Shown here: piece by piece, positions 1-10,800 of the stretch
Position numbering within the stretch: the stretch's first letter is position 1
Layout: each line of letters opens with the position of its first letter
Program-made: the position numbers and the translations under genes
IMG/VR virus record: IMGVR_UViG_3300025687_004874
Span: 1 to 35,686 of that record
Source of the DNA: a virus
Length of the DNA: 35,686 nucleotides
Direction: 5' to 3' (one strand)
The notes under the pieces: generated by a model
What the model was told of the DNA's origin: nothing
Seen by the model: only the letters and a program-made list of their open reading frames with translations
The model's database searches: none

Positions 1-1044
1 CTATCTGGACTTAAATCTACCGGAACCATTACCGGATTTGAAGATGCGGACGTTGTTGCTGGTGTAACAAATGTAGCAGCTAAGTTTGGTGTAGGTGCTA
101 CTAATGATTGGATTGGTGGAAACATACCAGGGCCGTTACAAGGTGCAGCAATGGATTTAACAGGGCGCGGCGGTCAATATGCTATTGATTTTGTAGATAA
201 TAAACTTTTACCCGAGCTAGGCGGAAGTTCAGTAATCAGTAATGGCATTAATGGAATTGTTGGTGGTGCTGGAGATATTTTAGGAAATGTTACCAACAGT
301 ATCGGCGATTTTGCAGGAGACACACTAGGTCTAGGTGACGTAAGTTTTGGTGATGTTGGATTTGGAGATTTAACCGGCAGTCTTGGAGACTTTGCTGGAG
401 GCTTTGGTAGCGCACTAGGACAGTTTGGTACAGATTTAGGTAGTTTTATCAATGGTGGTGCCGGAGAATTATTAGGACAGATTACCGGAGGATTTGCTGA
501 TCTCGGCGGAGAAATTTTTGGTGATATAACCGGAAGTATATCAGGTAGCCTAGGAGACTTAGCAGGCAGCATTGGCGGCATTAGTGCTATCAGTGACGTT
601 GCTGGCAATTTAATTGGCGGTGTTAGTGGCGCATTGAGTGGAGCACTGAGCGGTGTACTCAGCGGTTTTGCAGGTAACTTGCTTGGTGGGCTTTTTGGTG
701 GCGGCGGAAGTGGTCCTGTAACTATTACTCCGCCGGCAGTAACACAAACAGTTAATCGTGCTGGTATTGATGCTACTGTTACAAGATTAATCGGCAATTC
801 AAAAATTGCGCCACCAAATTACACTGGAATTGTACAAGCCAGCAATTTTCAGTTACCTTCATTAAGTGGATTAACAGACACCGTTAACAGTGTTGTTTCT
901 GGTGATCAACCAGTTGAAGTATGTTCGTGTTCAGATCCAACACTTATTGGTCCAACTAAATCCGAATGTGAAGCAGCAGGCGGCAAATGGGTTTGTTATA
1001 CAGTAAATAATAAAGGCGCCGGTGCAGCCGGCACATGGGTATAA
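1..1044 (+). CDS. Glycine-zipper-rich virion protein, 5'-partial
   Basis: The reading frame is open from base 1 to the stop at 1042-1044, so this is the C-terminal 347 residues of a longer protein; the ATG at 151 is internal. The middle (about residues 90-240 of the visible part) is dominated by small residues, with many GxxxG and LGDxxG spacings and a hydrophobic Gly/Ser/Ala/Leu run ending in GGGG near residue 235. That pattern suits a glycine-zipper, membrane-active or tightly packed helical segment. The C-terminus has four cysteines, including the pattern C-E-A-A-G-G-K-W, which recurs in phage tail and fibre proteins. It ends 3 nt before gp25, the region where T4-like phages keep baseplate hub and lysozyme genes, so a hub or central-spike partner is plausible. 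That role is inferred from position only; I do not recognise the family. Confidence 0.75.
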   Translation, partial: LSGLKSTGTITGFEDADVVAGVTNVAAKFGVGATNDWIGGNIPGPLQGAAMDLTGRGGQYAIDFVDNKLLPELGGSSVISNGINGIVGGAGDILGNVTNSIGDFAGDTLGLGDVSFGDVGFGDLTGSLGDFAGGFGSALGQFGTDLGSFINGGAGELLGQITGGFADLGGEIFGDITGSISGSLGDLAGSIGGISAISDVAGNLIGGVSGALSGALSGVLSGFAGNLLGGLFGGGGSGPVTITPPAVTQTVNRAGIDATVTRLIGNSKIAPPNYTGIVQASNFQLPSLSGLTDTVNSVVSGDQPVEVCSCSDPTLIGPTKSECEAAGGKWVCYTVNNKGAGAAGTWV

Positions 1045-1047
1045 TAT

Positions 1048-1422
1048 ATGGCACGTTTTAAAGGTTTTAGCACAATAAACAGATACAAGAAGTTTACGTT
1101 AACTGATAACGAGTTAATCAAACGTGATTTGTTAAATGCACTCACAATTCGCGAAGGTGAATTGCCGGGACGTCCTTCGTTTGGTACACGTTTATGGAAT
1201 TTTATTTTTGAACCAAACACACCGGACATTGTGCGCCAAATTACAGCAGAGCTAGAACGAACAGTAACCTACGATCCTCGCATTCGCATTGAAGATGTTA
1301 TAGTCACAACAGACCCCGAAGGAGTTATCTTAGAACTTGTTGTTGCATTTGTGCCGGATCTAAATCCACAAGTGCTTCAAATTAAATTTGACGAAGAATC
1401 TCAAACCGCACAATATCTATAA
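1048..1422 (+). CDS. 25: Baseplate wedge subunit gp25
   Basis: This 124-residue protein matches the GPW/gp25 family, and T4 gp25 is about 132 residues. Visible hallmarks are the conserved block around residues 41-56 (GRPSFGTRLWNFIFEP) and the D-P-R-I element at 76-79, which corresponds to the EPRI-type motif of the family. In T4, gp25 joins gp6 and gp53 in the baseplate wedge and resembles the sheath-initiation end of contractile systems. Although it is often called lysozyme-like, the family role is structural. The gene starts 3 nt after the preceding stop and is followed by gp6, the usual order. The 19 bases across its start are nearly identical to those across the start of the giant gene at 4885. 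Confidence 0.93.
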   Translation: MARFKGFSTINRYKKFTLTDNELIKRDLLNALTIREGELPGRPSFGTRLWNFIFEPNTPDIVRQITAELERTVTYDPRIRIEDVIVTTDPEGVILELVVAFVPDLNPQVLQIKFDEESQTAQYL

Positions 1423-1442
1423 AGTGCGTAGTTTATAGTTTC

Positions 1443-1450
1443 TATAAATA
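1443..1450 (+). promoter_or_regulatory. T4-type late promoter box
   Basis: An exact TATAAATA octamer, the sequence read by the T4 gp55 late sigma factor, lies in the 57-nt gap between gp25 and gp6. In T4, transcription starts roughly 6 nt after the box, which would give a leader of about 24 nt before the gp6 ATG at 1480. That leader carries a purine-rich TAAGAG element. The position and exact match make this convincing, although the phage's late sigma factor is not in the window. Confidence 0.78.
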
Positions 1451-1479
1451 CTACAATTATAAAATAAGAGTATTTTACT

Positions 1480-4400
1480 ATGGCTACGACTTCACGTCAA
1501 ACTACTATTTTCGGCATTGAAGATTGGAAAAGAATCTATCAAACGTATCGAGAAGCAGATTTTCAAAGCTACAACTTTGAAACATTACGCAAAAGTTTTA
1601 TTGATTATCTTCGCCAGTACTATCCCGAATCGTTTAATGATTTTGTAGAGTCGAGTGAATTTGTTGCTATGCTAGACTTAATGGCTTTTATGGGCCAAAG
1701 TCTTTCGTTCCGTGTAGATTTAAATAGTCGTGAAAACTTCCTAGATACCGCAGAGCGCCGAGACAGCGTTGTTAACCTAGCTAAATTAGTTGGATATACG
1801 CCAAAGCGCAATCAAGCAGCCAGAGGATATCTAAAAGTAACCGCAGTTAGCACAACAGAAACCGTATTAGATTATAACCGTAACAGTTTAGCAAATGTAA
1901 CTGTTAAATGGAACGACCGTACTAATCCAGATTGGCAAGAACAGTTTAAAACAATCGTTAATGCTATCTTAATTGATAGCCAAACTGTTGGTAATCCTGC
2001 TAACACACAAAACATTTTAGGCGTTAACACCAGCGAATACACAATTAATCTAGCACCAAATTTGTTACCAGTGGTTCCATTTGCTGCTACAGTTGATGGT
2101 GTTAACATGTCGTTTGAAGTTGTAAGTGCATCTAGTGTTAATAAAACTTATCTGTATGAACCAACACCACGGCCAGGCGGCGACTTTAATTTGTTGTATC
2201 GCAATGATGGATTAGGTTTTGGCAGTACCGAAACAGGATATTTTTTCTATTTCAAACAAGGCGCACTAGAAACCAGAGAGTTTAATTTACCAGAACGCAT
2301 TGCTAACCGCACAGTTGATATTAATATTGAAGGCATTAACAACAGCGATGTTTGGTTATACAAAATCAACAGCTCAACCGGCGCTATTATTGAACCGTGG
2401 GCACAAGTCGAAAACATCTACGGCAATACCACACAAGACGAAGGTGATACTAGAAAAGTATTCAGTGTAACCAGTCGTGCAAATGATCAAATTACCATGA
2501 ACTTTGGCGATGGTGTTTTTGCAGAAGTACCGGTAGGCACTTTCCGCAGCTATACACGCACATCAAACGGATTGGAATACGTTATTAATCCTAACGAAAT
2601 GCAGAACATTGATGTTAGTGTAACATATGTTAGCCGTAAAGGTCGTTTAGAAACAGCAACTTTTACACTAGGGCTACAAAACAACGTTAGCAATAGCCGC
2701 GCTAGAGAAACAATCGCAGACATCAAGCGTCGTGCTCCTGCCCGTTATTACACACAAAATAGAATGGTAAACGGTGAAGACTACAACAATTTTCCGTTTA
2801 CACAATTTTCAAGTATTATCAAGAGCAAAGCTGTTAATCGTAGTAATATCGGTACAAGCAGATATCTTGATCTAGTTGATCCAACCGGCAAGTATTCTAG
2901 CATCAATACGTTTGGTGGCGATGGTTTGTTCTACGAGGAATTTTCAGAATCTGCGTTCGGTTTTACTTTTGTCGATAAGAACGACATTGAAAATGTAATT
3001 CGAAACCGAGTAGAACCAGTGCTTGCTAGTAGACCAATGCTGCATTTCTATTATGATCAGTTTGTGCGCAAGGATCTAGATATTTTTAACATGAACTGGA
3101 ATCGCAGCACCAGTTTAGTAAATGAAACCACTGGTTATTTTTATGACAACAGCGATAATGTAATTGCTGTTGGCAGCACGATCGGCGACGATAGACAATA
3201 CGTTAACCAAAATTGTTTGGTTAAGTTTGTTGCACCCAGCGGGCAATATTTTGATCGCAATAACAGATTACAAACAGGAACACCAACTGGCCCAGGTCAA
3301 AGAACAGAACTGTGGGCAAGTGTTAAGAGTCTAGTTGGCAACGGCACAAATGACGGGGCAGGCAATGATGCAGATGGTGTTGGCCCAATTACACTAAACA
3401 ATTACATTCCAACCGGTGCTGTTGCAGATTTGGTAATTCCTGTATTTAATACCGATTTACCAACGGCATTAGAGCAAAGTATGCTAGCACAAATTGAATT
3501 GTATAGAGATTTTGGTCTAGGATACGATAACGAAACCGGTGAATGGTATCTTATCAGCGCCAATAACTTGGACGAAGAAGGCGACTTTAGTTTAACTAAT
3601 GCTGGCGATACTTCTAACTTAGGATTGGATGCTAGTTGGTTGGTTAAATTCATCAGCTCAGGCACAACCTATACTGTAACCAGTCGCACACTAAATTATT
3701 ATTTCTCAAGTGTAGCAGAAACACGTTTCTTCTATGAGAACAATCAAAAGATTTACGATCCTAAAACTGGTAAAACAGTTAACGATTATGTGATGGTATT
3801 AAAAACAAATAGTCAACCGGATAGCAATAGTCCATTAGTTGGTGAAGTTAGACTTGACATTATTGGACAGACTGTTGAATCTGATGGATTTGTTAATGAC
3901 TTTAATGTAGAAGTAAGTTTTGCAGACACAGACGACGACGGTGTCCCAGACGATCCAGACTTTTTTACTACACTAGTTGCGCCAACAGTAAACACTAATA
4001 ATAAGTTGGTGTTCTTTGAACAAACAGTGGATTTTGATAATCTAGAACGTTATCTACCATTAGCTACCACTGTAGTAAACACCATTTATGGAACACAGGA
4101 CGAAATTGAATTAGTTAAAGCAGAATACAGCGATGGACAAGTATTCTATGCCTATAATGAGGACAAGTTCTTTACATTAACTGTTAGTAACGGAACACGC
4201 ACTATTGCAGAAGACTCTGGGTACATTACTAGAACTGGTAGAGGCAATATTCAATTCCAATACAAGCACAATAGTCCAGAAACACGTCGTATTAATCCAG
4301 GGTCAACTAACATTATTGATTTGTTCCTAGTTACTGCTAACTATTACACAGAGTATCAGCGTTATATTCAAGATACAACAGGAACAGTTACCGAACCACT

Positions 4401-4881
4401 AAAACCAACCACAGATGAATTAACTACATTATACGAATCTCTAAACAACTATAAGATGGTCAGTGACAATATGATTTTTAATAGCGTAGAATTTAAACCG
4501 TTGTTTGGCAGTAAAGCTAATTCAGCACTACAAGCATATATTAAAGTGGTTAAACTTGAAAATACAGTTGTGAGTAATTCTGAAATCAAGAGTCGTGTTA
4601 TTGAAACAATTAACACATATTTTAATATTGATAACTGGGACTTTGGTGAAACATTTTATTTCTCAGAACTAGCAGCCTATATTCATGAAGAACTAGGCGG
4701 CATAGTTGGCAGCGTAATCTTACTGCCAAAAGACCCAAGCAAGAGTTTTGGTGATTTATATGAAATCGGCTGCGATGCAAATGAAATTTTTGTTAGCGCA
4801 GCAACAGTAAATGACATTCAAATTGTTGATAGTTTAACAGCAAGCCAACTAAGAATAACAAGCACAAGCGGAGTGGTATAA
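1480..4881 (+). CDS. 6: Baseplate wedge subunit gp6
   Basis: This 1133-residue protein is the gp6 homologue. The N-terminal 110 residues carry the typical gp6 signature, including Y-R-E-A-D-F, a conserved helix with MAFMGQSLSFRVDLNSRE near 68-85, and LAKLVGYTPKR. Gp6 forms the dimeric scaffold that ties baseplate wedges into a ring around the hub. It is much longer than T4 gp6 (660 residues), as is common in marine T4-like phages. The extra length falls in the middle and includes an acidic loop at about 816-827 (D-T-D-D-D-G-V-P-D-D-P-D) that fits a thrombospondin type 3 calcium-binding repeat. The C-terminal part (about 1000-1133) resembles the J-like region that contacts neighbouring wedges. 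The gene is driven by the TATAAATA box 30 nt upstream and ends 3 nt before the giant baseplate gene. Confidence 0.93.
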   Translation: MATTSRQTTIFGIEDWKRIYQTYREADFQSYNFETLRKSFIDYLRQYYPESFNDFVESSEFVAMLDLMAFMGQSLSFRVDLNSRENFLDTAERRDSVVNLAKLVGYTPKRNQAARGYLKVTAVSTTETVLDYNRNSLANVTVKWNDRTNPDWQEQFKTIVNAILIDSQTVGNPANTQNILGVNTSEYTINLAPNLLPVVPFAATVDGVNMSFEVVSASSVNKTYLYEPTPRPGGDFNLLYRNDGLGFGSTETGYFFYFKQGALETREFNLPERIANRTVDINIEGINNSDVWLYKINSSTGAIIEPWAQVENIYGNTTQDEGDTRKVFSVTSRANDQITMNFGDGVFAEVPVGTFRSYTRTSNGLEYVINPNEMQNIDVSVTYVSRKGRLETATFTLGLQNNVSNSRARETIADIKRRAPARYYTQNRMVNGEDYNNFPFTQFSSIIKSKAVNRSNIGTSRYLDLVDPTGKYSSINTFGGDGLFYEEFSESAFGFTFVDKNDIENVIRNRVEPVLASRPMLHFYYDQFVRKDLDIFNMNWNRSTSLVNETTGYFYDNSDNVIAVGSTIGDDRQYVNQNCLVKFVAPSGQYFDRNNRLQTGTPTGPGQRTELWASVKSLVGNGTNDGAGNDADGVGPITLNNYIPTGAVADLVIPVFNTDLPTALEQSMLAQIELYRDFGLGYDNETGEWYLISANNLDEEGDFSLTNAGDTSNLGLDASWLVKFISSGTTYTVTSRTLNYYFSSVAETRFFYENNQKIYDPKTGKTVNDYVMVLKTNSQPDSNSPLVGEVRLDIIGQTVESDGFVNDFNVEVSFADTDDDGVPDDPDFFTTLVAPTVNTNNKLVFFEQTVDFDNLERYLPLATTVVNTIYGTQDEIELVKAEYSDGQVFYAYNEDKFFTLTVSNGTRTIAEDSGYITRTGRGNIQFQYKHNSPETRRINPGSTNIIDLFLVTANYYTEYQRYIQDTTGTVTEPLKPTTDELTTLYESLNNYKMVSDNMIFNSVEFKPLFGSKANSALQAYIKVVKLENTVVSNSEIKSRVIETINTYFNIDNWDFGETFYFSELAAYIHEELGGIVGSVILLPKDPSKSFGDLYEIGCDANEIFVSAATVNDIQIVDSLTASQLRITSTSGVV

Positions 4882-4884
4882 TAA

Positions 4885-7800
4885 ATGGCACGTATACGTT
4901 CAGTTGATTTTTTACCTGAAATTTTTAGAACCGACGTTAATCGCGAGTTCTTAAATGCTACATTAGACCAGCTAACACAACAACCCAAACTAAAAAGAAC
5001 ACAGGGTTACATTGGTCGTCGTTTTGGACCAGGTGTATCATTAGGTGATAGCTATCTACTAGAGTCATCTACAATACGCTCAAACTATCAACTTGAACCC
5101 GGTGTTGTTTTCACAGATGATGATAACAATGTTGCAGACGCAATCACATATCCGGGTATTATTGATGCTCTTGCTGTTAAAGGCGCAAATGTAACACGGC
5201 ATGATAGATTGTTTGCCAGTGAAACTTATTCGTGGAATCCTTTAATAGATTTCGATAAGTTTATTAACTATGGTCAGTATTACTGGTTGCCCGAAGGCCC
5301 TGATCCAGTGGATGTGCGTTCAACTACGGTTGCTGTGGTTGATGATTTCGATGTCACTACCGAAAATGGTGCTTATAATCTAAGCGATGTCGCTGGAAAT
5401 AATCCAACATTAACGCTAGTAAGAGGTGGAACATATACATTTAATGTTAACCAAGACAGTGGCTTTTGGATTCAAAGTGAAGCCGGTGTTGACGGAACAC
5501 TAAATTATTCACCTAATATTAGTAGTCGAGGTGTTCTCGGTGTTGTTAACAACGGCGAAGACGTCGGTATTGTAACATTTAATGTACCAAAAGCAGATGC
5601 ACAACAATTCTATTATGATTTACCCGATCTTGGAAAAATTGATCTTGCTACCATGGCAAGGTTTGACAGCATTAATCATCAACAAGTTGATGGCTTTGCA
5701 GGCATCGATGGCATTACAGATCTAGAAGGACGCACTGTGGTATTCATTAACCCACAGGAAGGAGATAGTGAAGATCTAGGTTGGCAACGTGTTGGATTGT
5801 ATGACAACGATGGCAACCCGTATGACACCGCAGAATTTGAAAATACCGTTTACTTAGATACAAGAGAAGAACGTTATAGTATTTTTAGAATTGCATATGT
5901 CCGTCCAGACGGAAGTTCAGACAATGGTGCATATATTGAATTACTAGCAGTTGATACTATTGAAATCAATGAAAAATTCTCAATTGGTTATGGTGCAGAA
6001 TACAGCAACCGTGGCTTTTACAAAAATGCATCGGGCTTTATTGAAGAAATTCCACTGCTAACCGCAGCAAATGATGTGTTGTATTATCAAGATGGTTCTA
6101 CTGCAAACAAGTTCGGCGTAATTAAGTTAGTTGATCAAGAAGGTGCAGAATCATTAGACCTGTCTGATATTCTAGGAAAAGAAACATATACAAGCCCAAC
6201 CGGAGTTTCGTTTACTAATGGGTTAAAAGTTAAGTTTCAAGGAACAACTAATCCAGCAACATACAGCGGCAATGAATACTATGTTGAAGGAGTTGGCGAA
6301 TCAATCGTATTGGTCCCAGTTACAGATTTAGTAACTCCAGATACCTATGTGAATAATGTTTCTGGAAAAAACAATGCACCTCAAGACCTGGACTACCTCA
6401 CAATCAAGCGTTCTAGTTTAGACTTAAATCCATGGTCTCGCAGTAATCGTTGGTTTCATATCGACGTAGTTAATGCAACTGCCGAATATAACAATGATGT
6501 AGTTGATTTAGATAACTCGTATAGAGCAAAACGGCCAATCATTGAATTCGATGCTGGTACTAGATTATATAATTTTGGTACAGAAGCAACTGCACCTATT
6601 GATGTAATTGATTTTAACCAAAACGATGCACTATCAAATGTACACGGCAGCGGAGGATATTCAGTTGATGGTTATAGATTAACTAATGGCTCAAGAATTA
6701 TATTCGCAGCAGACACAGATCCAGACGTAAAGAATCGTATATATACTGTTCAAATTGTCGACCCAGATGACGACTCGACAGCATATGGCGAGATTATTAA
6801 TTTATATCCCGCTGAAGATGCAGCAGTGCTTGTCGATCAAGTGGTATTTTGTACCAGTGGCAATTCGCAACTAGGGAAACATTATGTTTATAATGGTGTT
6901 ACTTGGACAGTAGCACAGGAAAAAACCTCAGTAAACCAAGCACCACTCTTTGATATCTTTGACAGTAATGGATACAGCTATAGCGACACCGCAATTTACC
7001 CGAGCACAACGTTTGCAGGAACAAAATTGTTTTCCTATAAACCAGGTACTAGTTCTACAGTTGATCCGGTGCTGGGTTTTAGTTTATCATATCTAAACAT
7101 TGATAATATTGGCGATATTGTTTTTGACAATAATCAATACACAGACACATTTGTTTATGTTGTAGACTCAAGCAGTGTAAACGGTGCAACTAAAAACGGG
7201 TTTGCAAGAAAATACACAGGACGCATAGATTATTCTAACGAAATAGGTTGGAAAACCAGTGCAGATCGTAATTGGCCTAGACAGGTATTTACATATGAAT
7301 ATGCTGGTGCTCCGTTATCACTTGATGTAACACCGCGCACTGATTTAACAATTCCTGCTGTTAAGGTTTATCTAAATAACAAGTTTGTAAATCCAAGCAC
7401 ATATTCTACTGTTGTTATTGATAATCAAACATATGTAACTTTTAATAGCGGAATAGCATCAACTGGTGATTTGGTACAGATCAAAATTATTAGTAATGAA
7501 AATAGCACAGTTGCATATTATGAAGTTCCAAGCAACCTAGAAAGCAACATATTCAGTGAAAACTCTGCAACGTTTACCCTAGGTACAATTAGAAACCATT
7601 ATAATCGTCTAGTTGAGAATGTAAATGGTTTTGCAGGCGAAATCAATGGCGCAAACAATCTGCGAGATCAAGGAAACGTTCCCGCATATGGTGATGTTAT
7701 CGTTCAGCATAGTGCACCAGTTGCACCGGCTGCATTCTTCTTAAGAAATGCAGAATATGATTTCTTTAATGCACTTGATTATAATGCAAAACAATACGAA

Positions 7801-10800
7801 AAGTTTAAAAATCAACTATTGTATTGGGTTGAAAACAACGAAACCTACGGGTTAACAGCAGCACAAGTTTTAGACGCTGCGTTGTCTGATATCAACAATG
7901 GTAAGTCTAGTAATAGTGCTTACTATTGGAGTGATATGATTCCGTTTGGTGGCGATTATACAGAAACTGTAAATGAAGTTACAGTTATTTCTACTAGAAA
8001 CTTTAACACTGTAAATGTGTATGATTTTACAAATGCTAATAGTTTTGGCTTGCTAGTATATCGCAATGACGTGCTATTGCGCAAAGACAGCCATTATACG
8101 GTAGCAACTGATGGTCCTCGTATTACATTAACGTTCGATCCAACTGTAGGCGAAACAATTACAATTAGAGAATACGCAACAACCTATGGTAATTATGTCC
8201 CAGAGACACCAACTAAACTAGGACTGTTCCCACGCTTTGACCCAGAAATATACGAAGACGATACTTATGGAACACCGCGTACAGTAATACAAGGACACGA
8301 CGGTAGTATTACTATTGCATTTGGTGATGTCCGCGACGACGTGCTGTTAGAATTTGAACGTAGAATTTACAATAACTTAAAGAGTCTAGACAGCGGCGAT
8401 GTTCCTCTAATCCCGTGCGATGTTATTCCAGGAAAGTTTAGAGAAACAGATTACACAGATCAAGAAGTATCAGAAATTTTAGCAGAAGGTTTACTAAACT
8501 GGGTAGGTTGGCACAAACTTGACTATAAAACACAAAGCTATGATGCCGCTAACGAGTTTACTTGGAACTATAGTACTGCAACTAGTCAATTAGACGGCAC
8601 TCTTCTCAAAGGCGGTTGGAGAGGAATTTACAAATATTACTACGATACTGATCGCCCGCATACCCATCCTTGGGAAATGCTAGGTATAACAGACGAGCCA
8701 TCATGGTGGGAAGATCGTTACGGTCCAGCACCATGGACTTCTGGTAACTTAGTAATGTGGGAGGATCTCGAAGCTGGTTATATTAACGAACCCGGAAACC
8801 AACACTATGATTTGCGTTTTGCACGCCCGGGGTTAACTAACATTATTCCAGTGGGATCCGAAGGAGAACTATTGGATCCAATGATGTCTCTGGTTGCAAA
8901 TTATAATCAAACCGATTTGAAAAAGAGCTGGGTAGCCGGAGACATTGGACCGGTTGAATCTGCATGGAGACGTTCAAGCAATTGGCCGTTTGCAGTACAA
9001 AAACTACTTGCACTAACCAAACCAGCAGAATATTTTGCACTAATGATTGACTGCGACCGATACAAATACAGTACTAGTGTTGAACAATATGTGTATGATG
9101 GACGCCAACGTTTAGATACACGTAATGTAGAAATTTTTGATGCCGCTAATCCAAAACACAGTTACATTAACTGGATTGTGGAATATAATAGAAGTATTGG
9201 TATTGAATCCTCGGATGAACTAGATAATGATTTATCAAACGTTGATGTTCGACTATGTTATCGTGTTGCAGGATTCACAGACAAAAAATATCTAAAGATC
9301 TTTACAGATAAATCAAGTCCCGATAGTTCTAATACCAGTTTATTAATTCCTGATGAAAGTTATAGCGTACTTTTATATAAAAACCAACCATTTGGGGATT
9401 TACAGTATTCAAGTGTAATGGTTCAAAAAACTGATAGCGGATATGCAGTTTATGGAAATAGTCAAACAGAAGCATATTTTAGAATACTTCAAAGCAATAC
9501 CGGCGGCGATTACGAAACAGTTAATTTTGGGTCTGATAGATATAGATTGCCGCGCAGTTTTACTAACCGTGTTGTGCGTGTACCTTATGGTTATACATTT
9601 ACTAACATTAACAGTGTTATTGATTTCTTAGCGAGTTATGGAGAATTTTTAAAAAGCTCAGGTCTTGTTTTTGAAGATATTGAAAATAACTATACGCTTG
9701 ACTGGGCACAAATGGCCAACGAGTTTTTATACTGGGCAAACCAAGGATGGCAAACCGGCAGTTTAATTAACTTAAATCCGGCAGCCAATCAGCTTCAGTA
9801 CCAGCGTGCTCGTGCAGTGGTCGATAACCTAGGAAATCTAGCAATTAATGAACAGCCATTAGATCAAAACCGCCAACCACTACTAAAAAGAGATTATGCA
9901 GTAACACGTCTAAACAATAATTTTAAACTTACATCTTTGTCAGATGACAAGAGCATTAGTTATTTACGAATCCGTGCAACGTCGTATGAACACGTCCTGG
10001 TATTTGATAATGTTAGTATTTTCAACGACTTAATGTACCAACCGGTCACTGGATTGCGTCAACAACGTTTACGTATAGATGGTTACAAAACATTCGAATG
10101 GAATGGCCAGCTCGATGCACAAGGTTTTATTCTCAATCAGGATAACGTGGCGGCATGGAATGCAAATCAAAGCTATAACAAGGGTGACATTGTCAAGTAC
10201 AAAAATGCTTATTGGTCAGCAGCAGTTAAAATCCAACCTGCTGAAGAATTTGATCTTGAACAGTGGGCAAAAGTTGACTATGATAACTTTAGTAAGGGGT
10301 TATTACCTAACATCAGCAACAAAGCTGATCAAATGCGCAACTTCTACAACAATTCTGTTGCAAACCTAGAATCAGACGCAGATTTACTTGGACTTGGTCT
10401 AACTGGATTCCGCACTAGAGATTATTTAGAATCGTTAAATCTAGATGATATCAGTCAGGTACAGGTTTATGGAAACCTAATTAGACAAAAAGGCACACCT
10501 GCAAATGCCAAGTTATTCCAAAGTGTTGAGTTTGATAAAGAGCAAGCCGTTTATGACATTTACGAAAATTGGGCAATTAAGCGTGCGACCTACGGTGCCA
10601 ACGACAACAAACGTTTTGTAGAATTTGCACTTGATCGCGAGGCATTGCGTGCAAATCCAAGTACAATTGAAATTGGATTTAACAGTAACGAATCAAACGC
10701 GGATCAATTTGTTGCGGTTGATGCTATTTACAAACAGAGTGTTAAAAATACAACACAAAACATTTTACCAGAATTAACAGAAGACCTAACAGACATTGGA

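Noticed and set aside
174-797. 207-codon open frame on the minus strand
   Set aside because: It is the complement of the Gly-rich coding run, giving an artificial Pro/Ser/Leu-rich product; the + strand frame is open to the edge and continues a real gene.
1048-1422. Lysozyme activity for gp25
   Set aside because: The family was once named lysozyme-like, but its role in contractile tails is structural and no lysozyme catalytic motif is visible.
10079-10369. 96-codon + strand frame inside the giant gene
   Set aside because: It is an out-of-frame shadow with unusual composition and no ribosome-binding site, in a region where the main frame encodes a recognisable CBM-like module.
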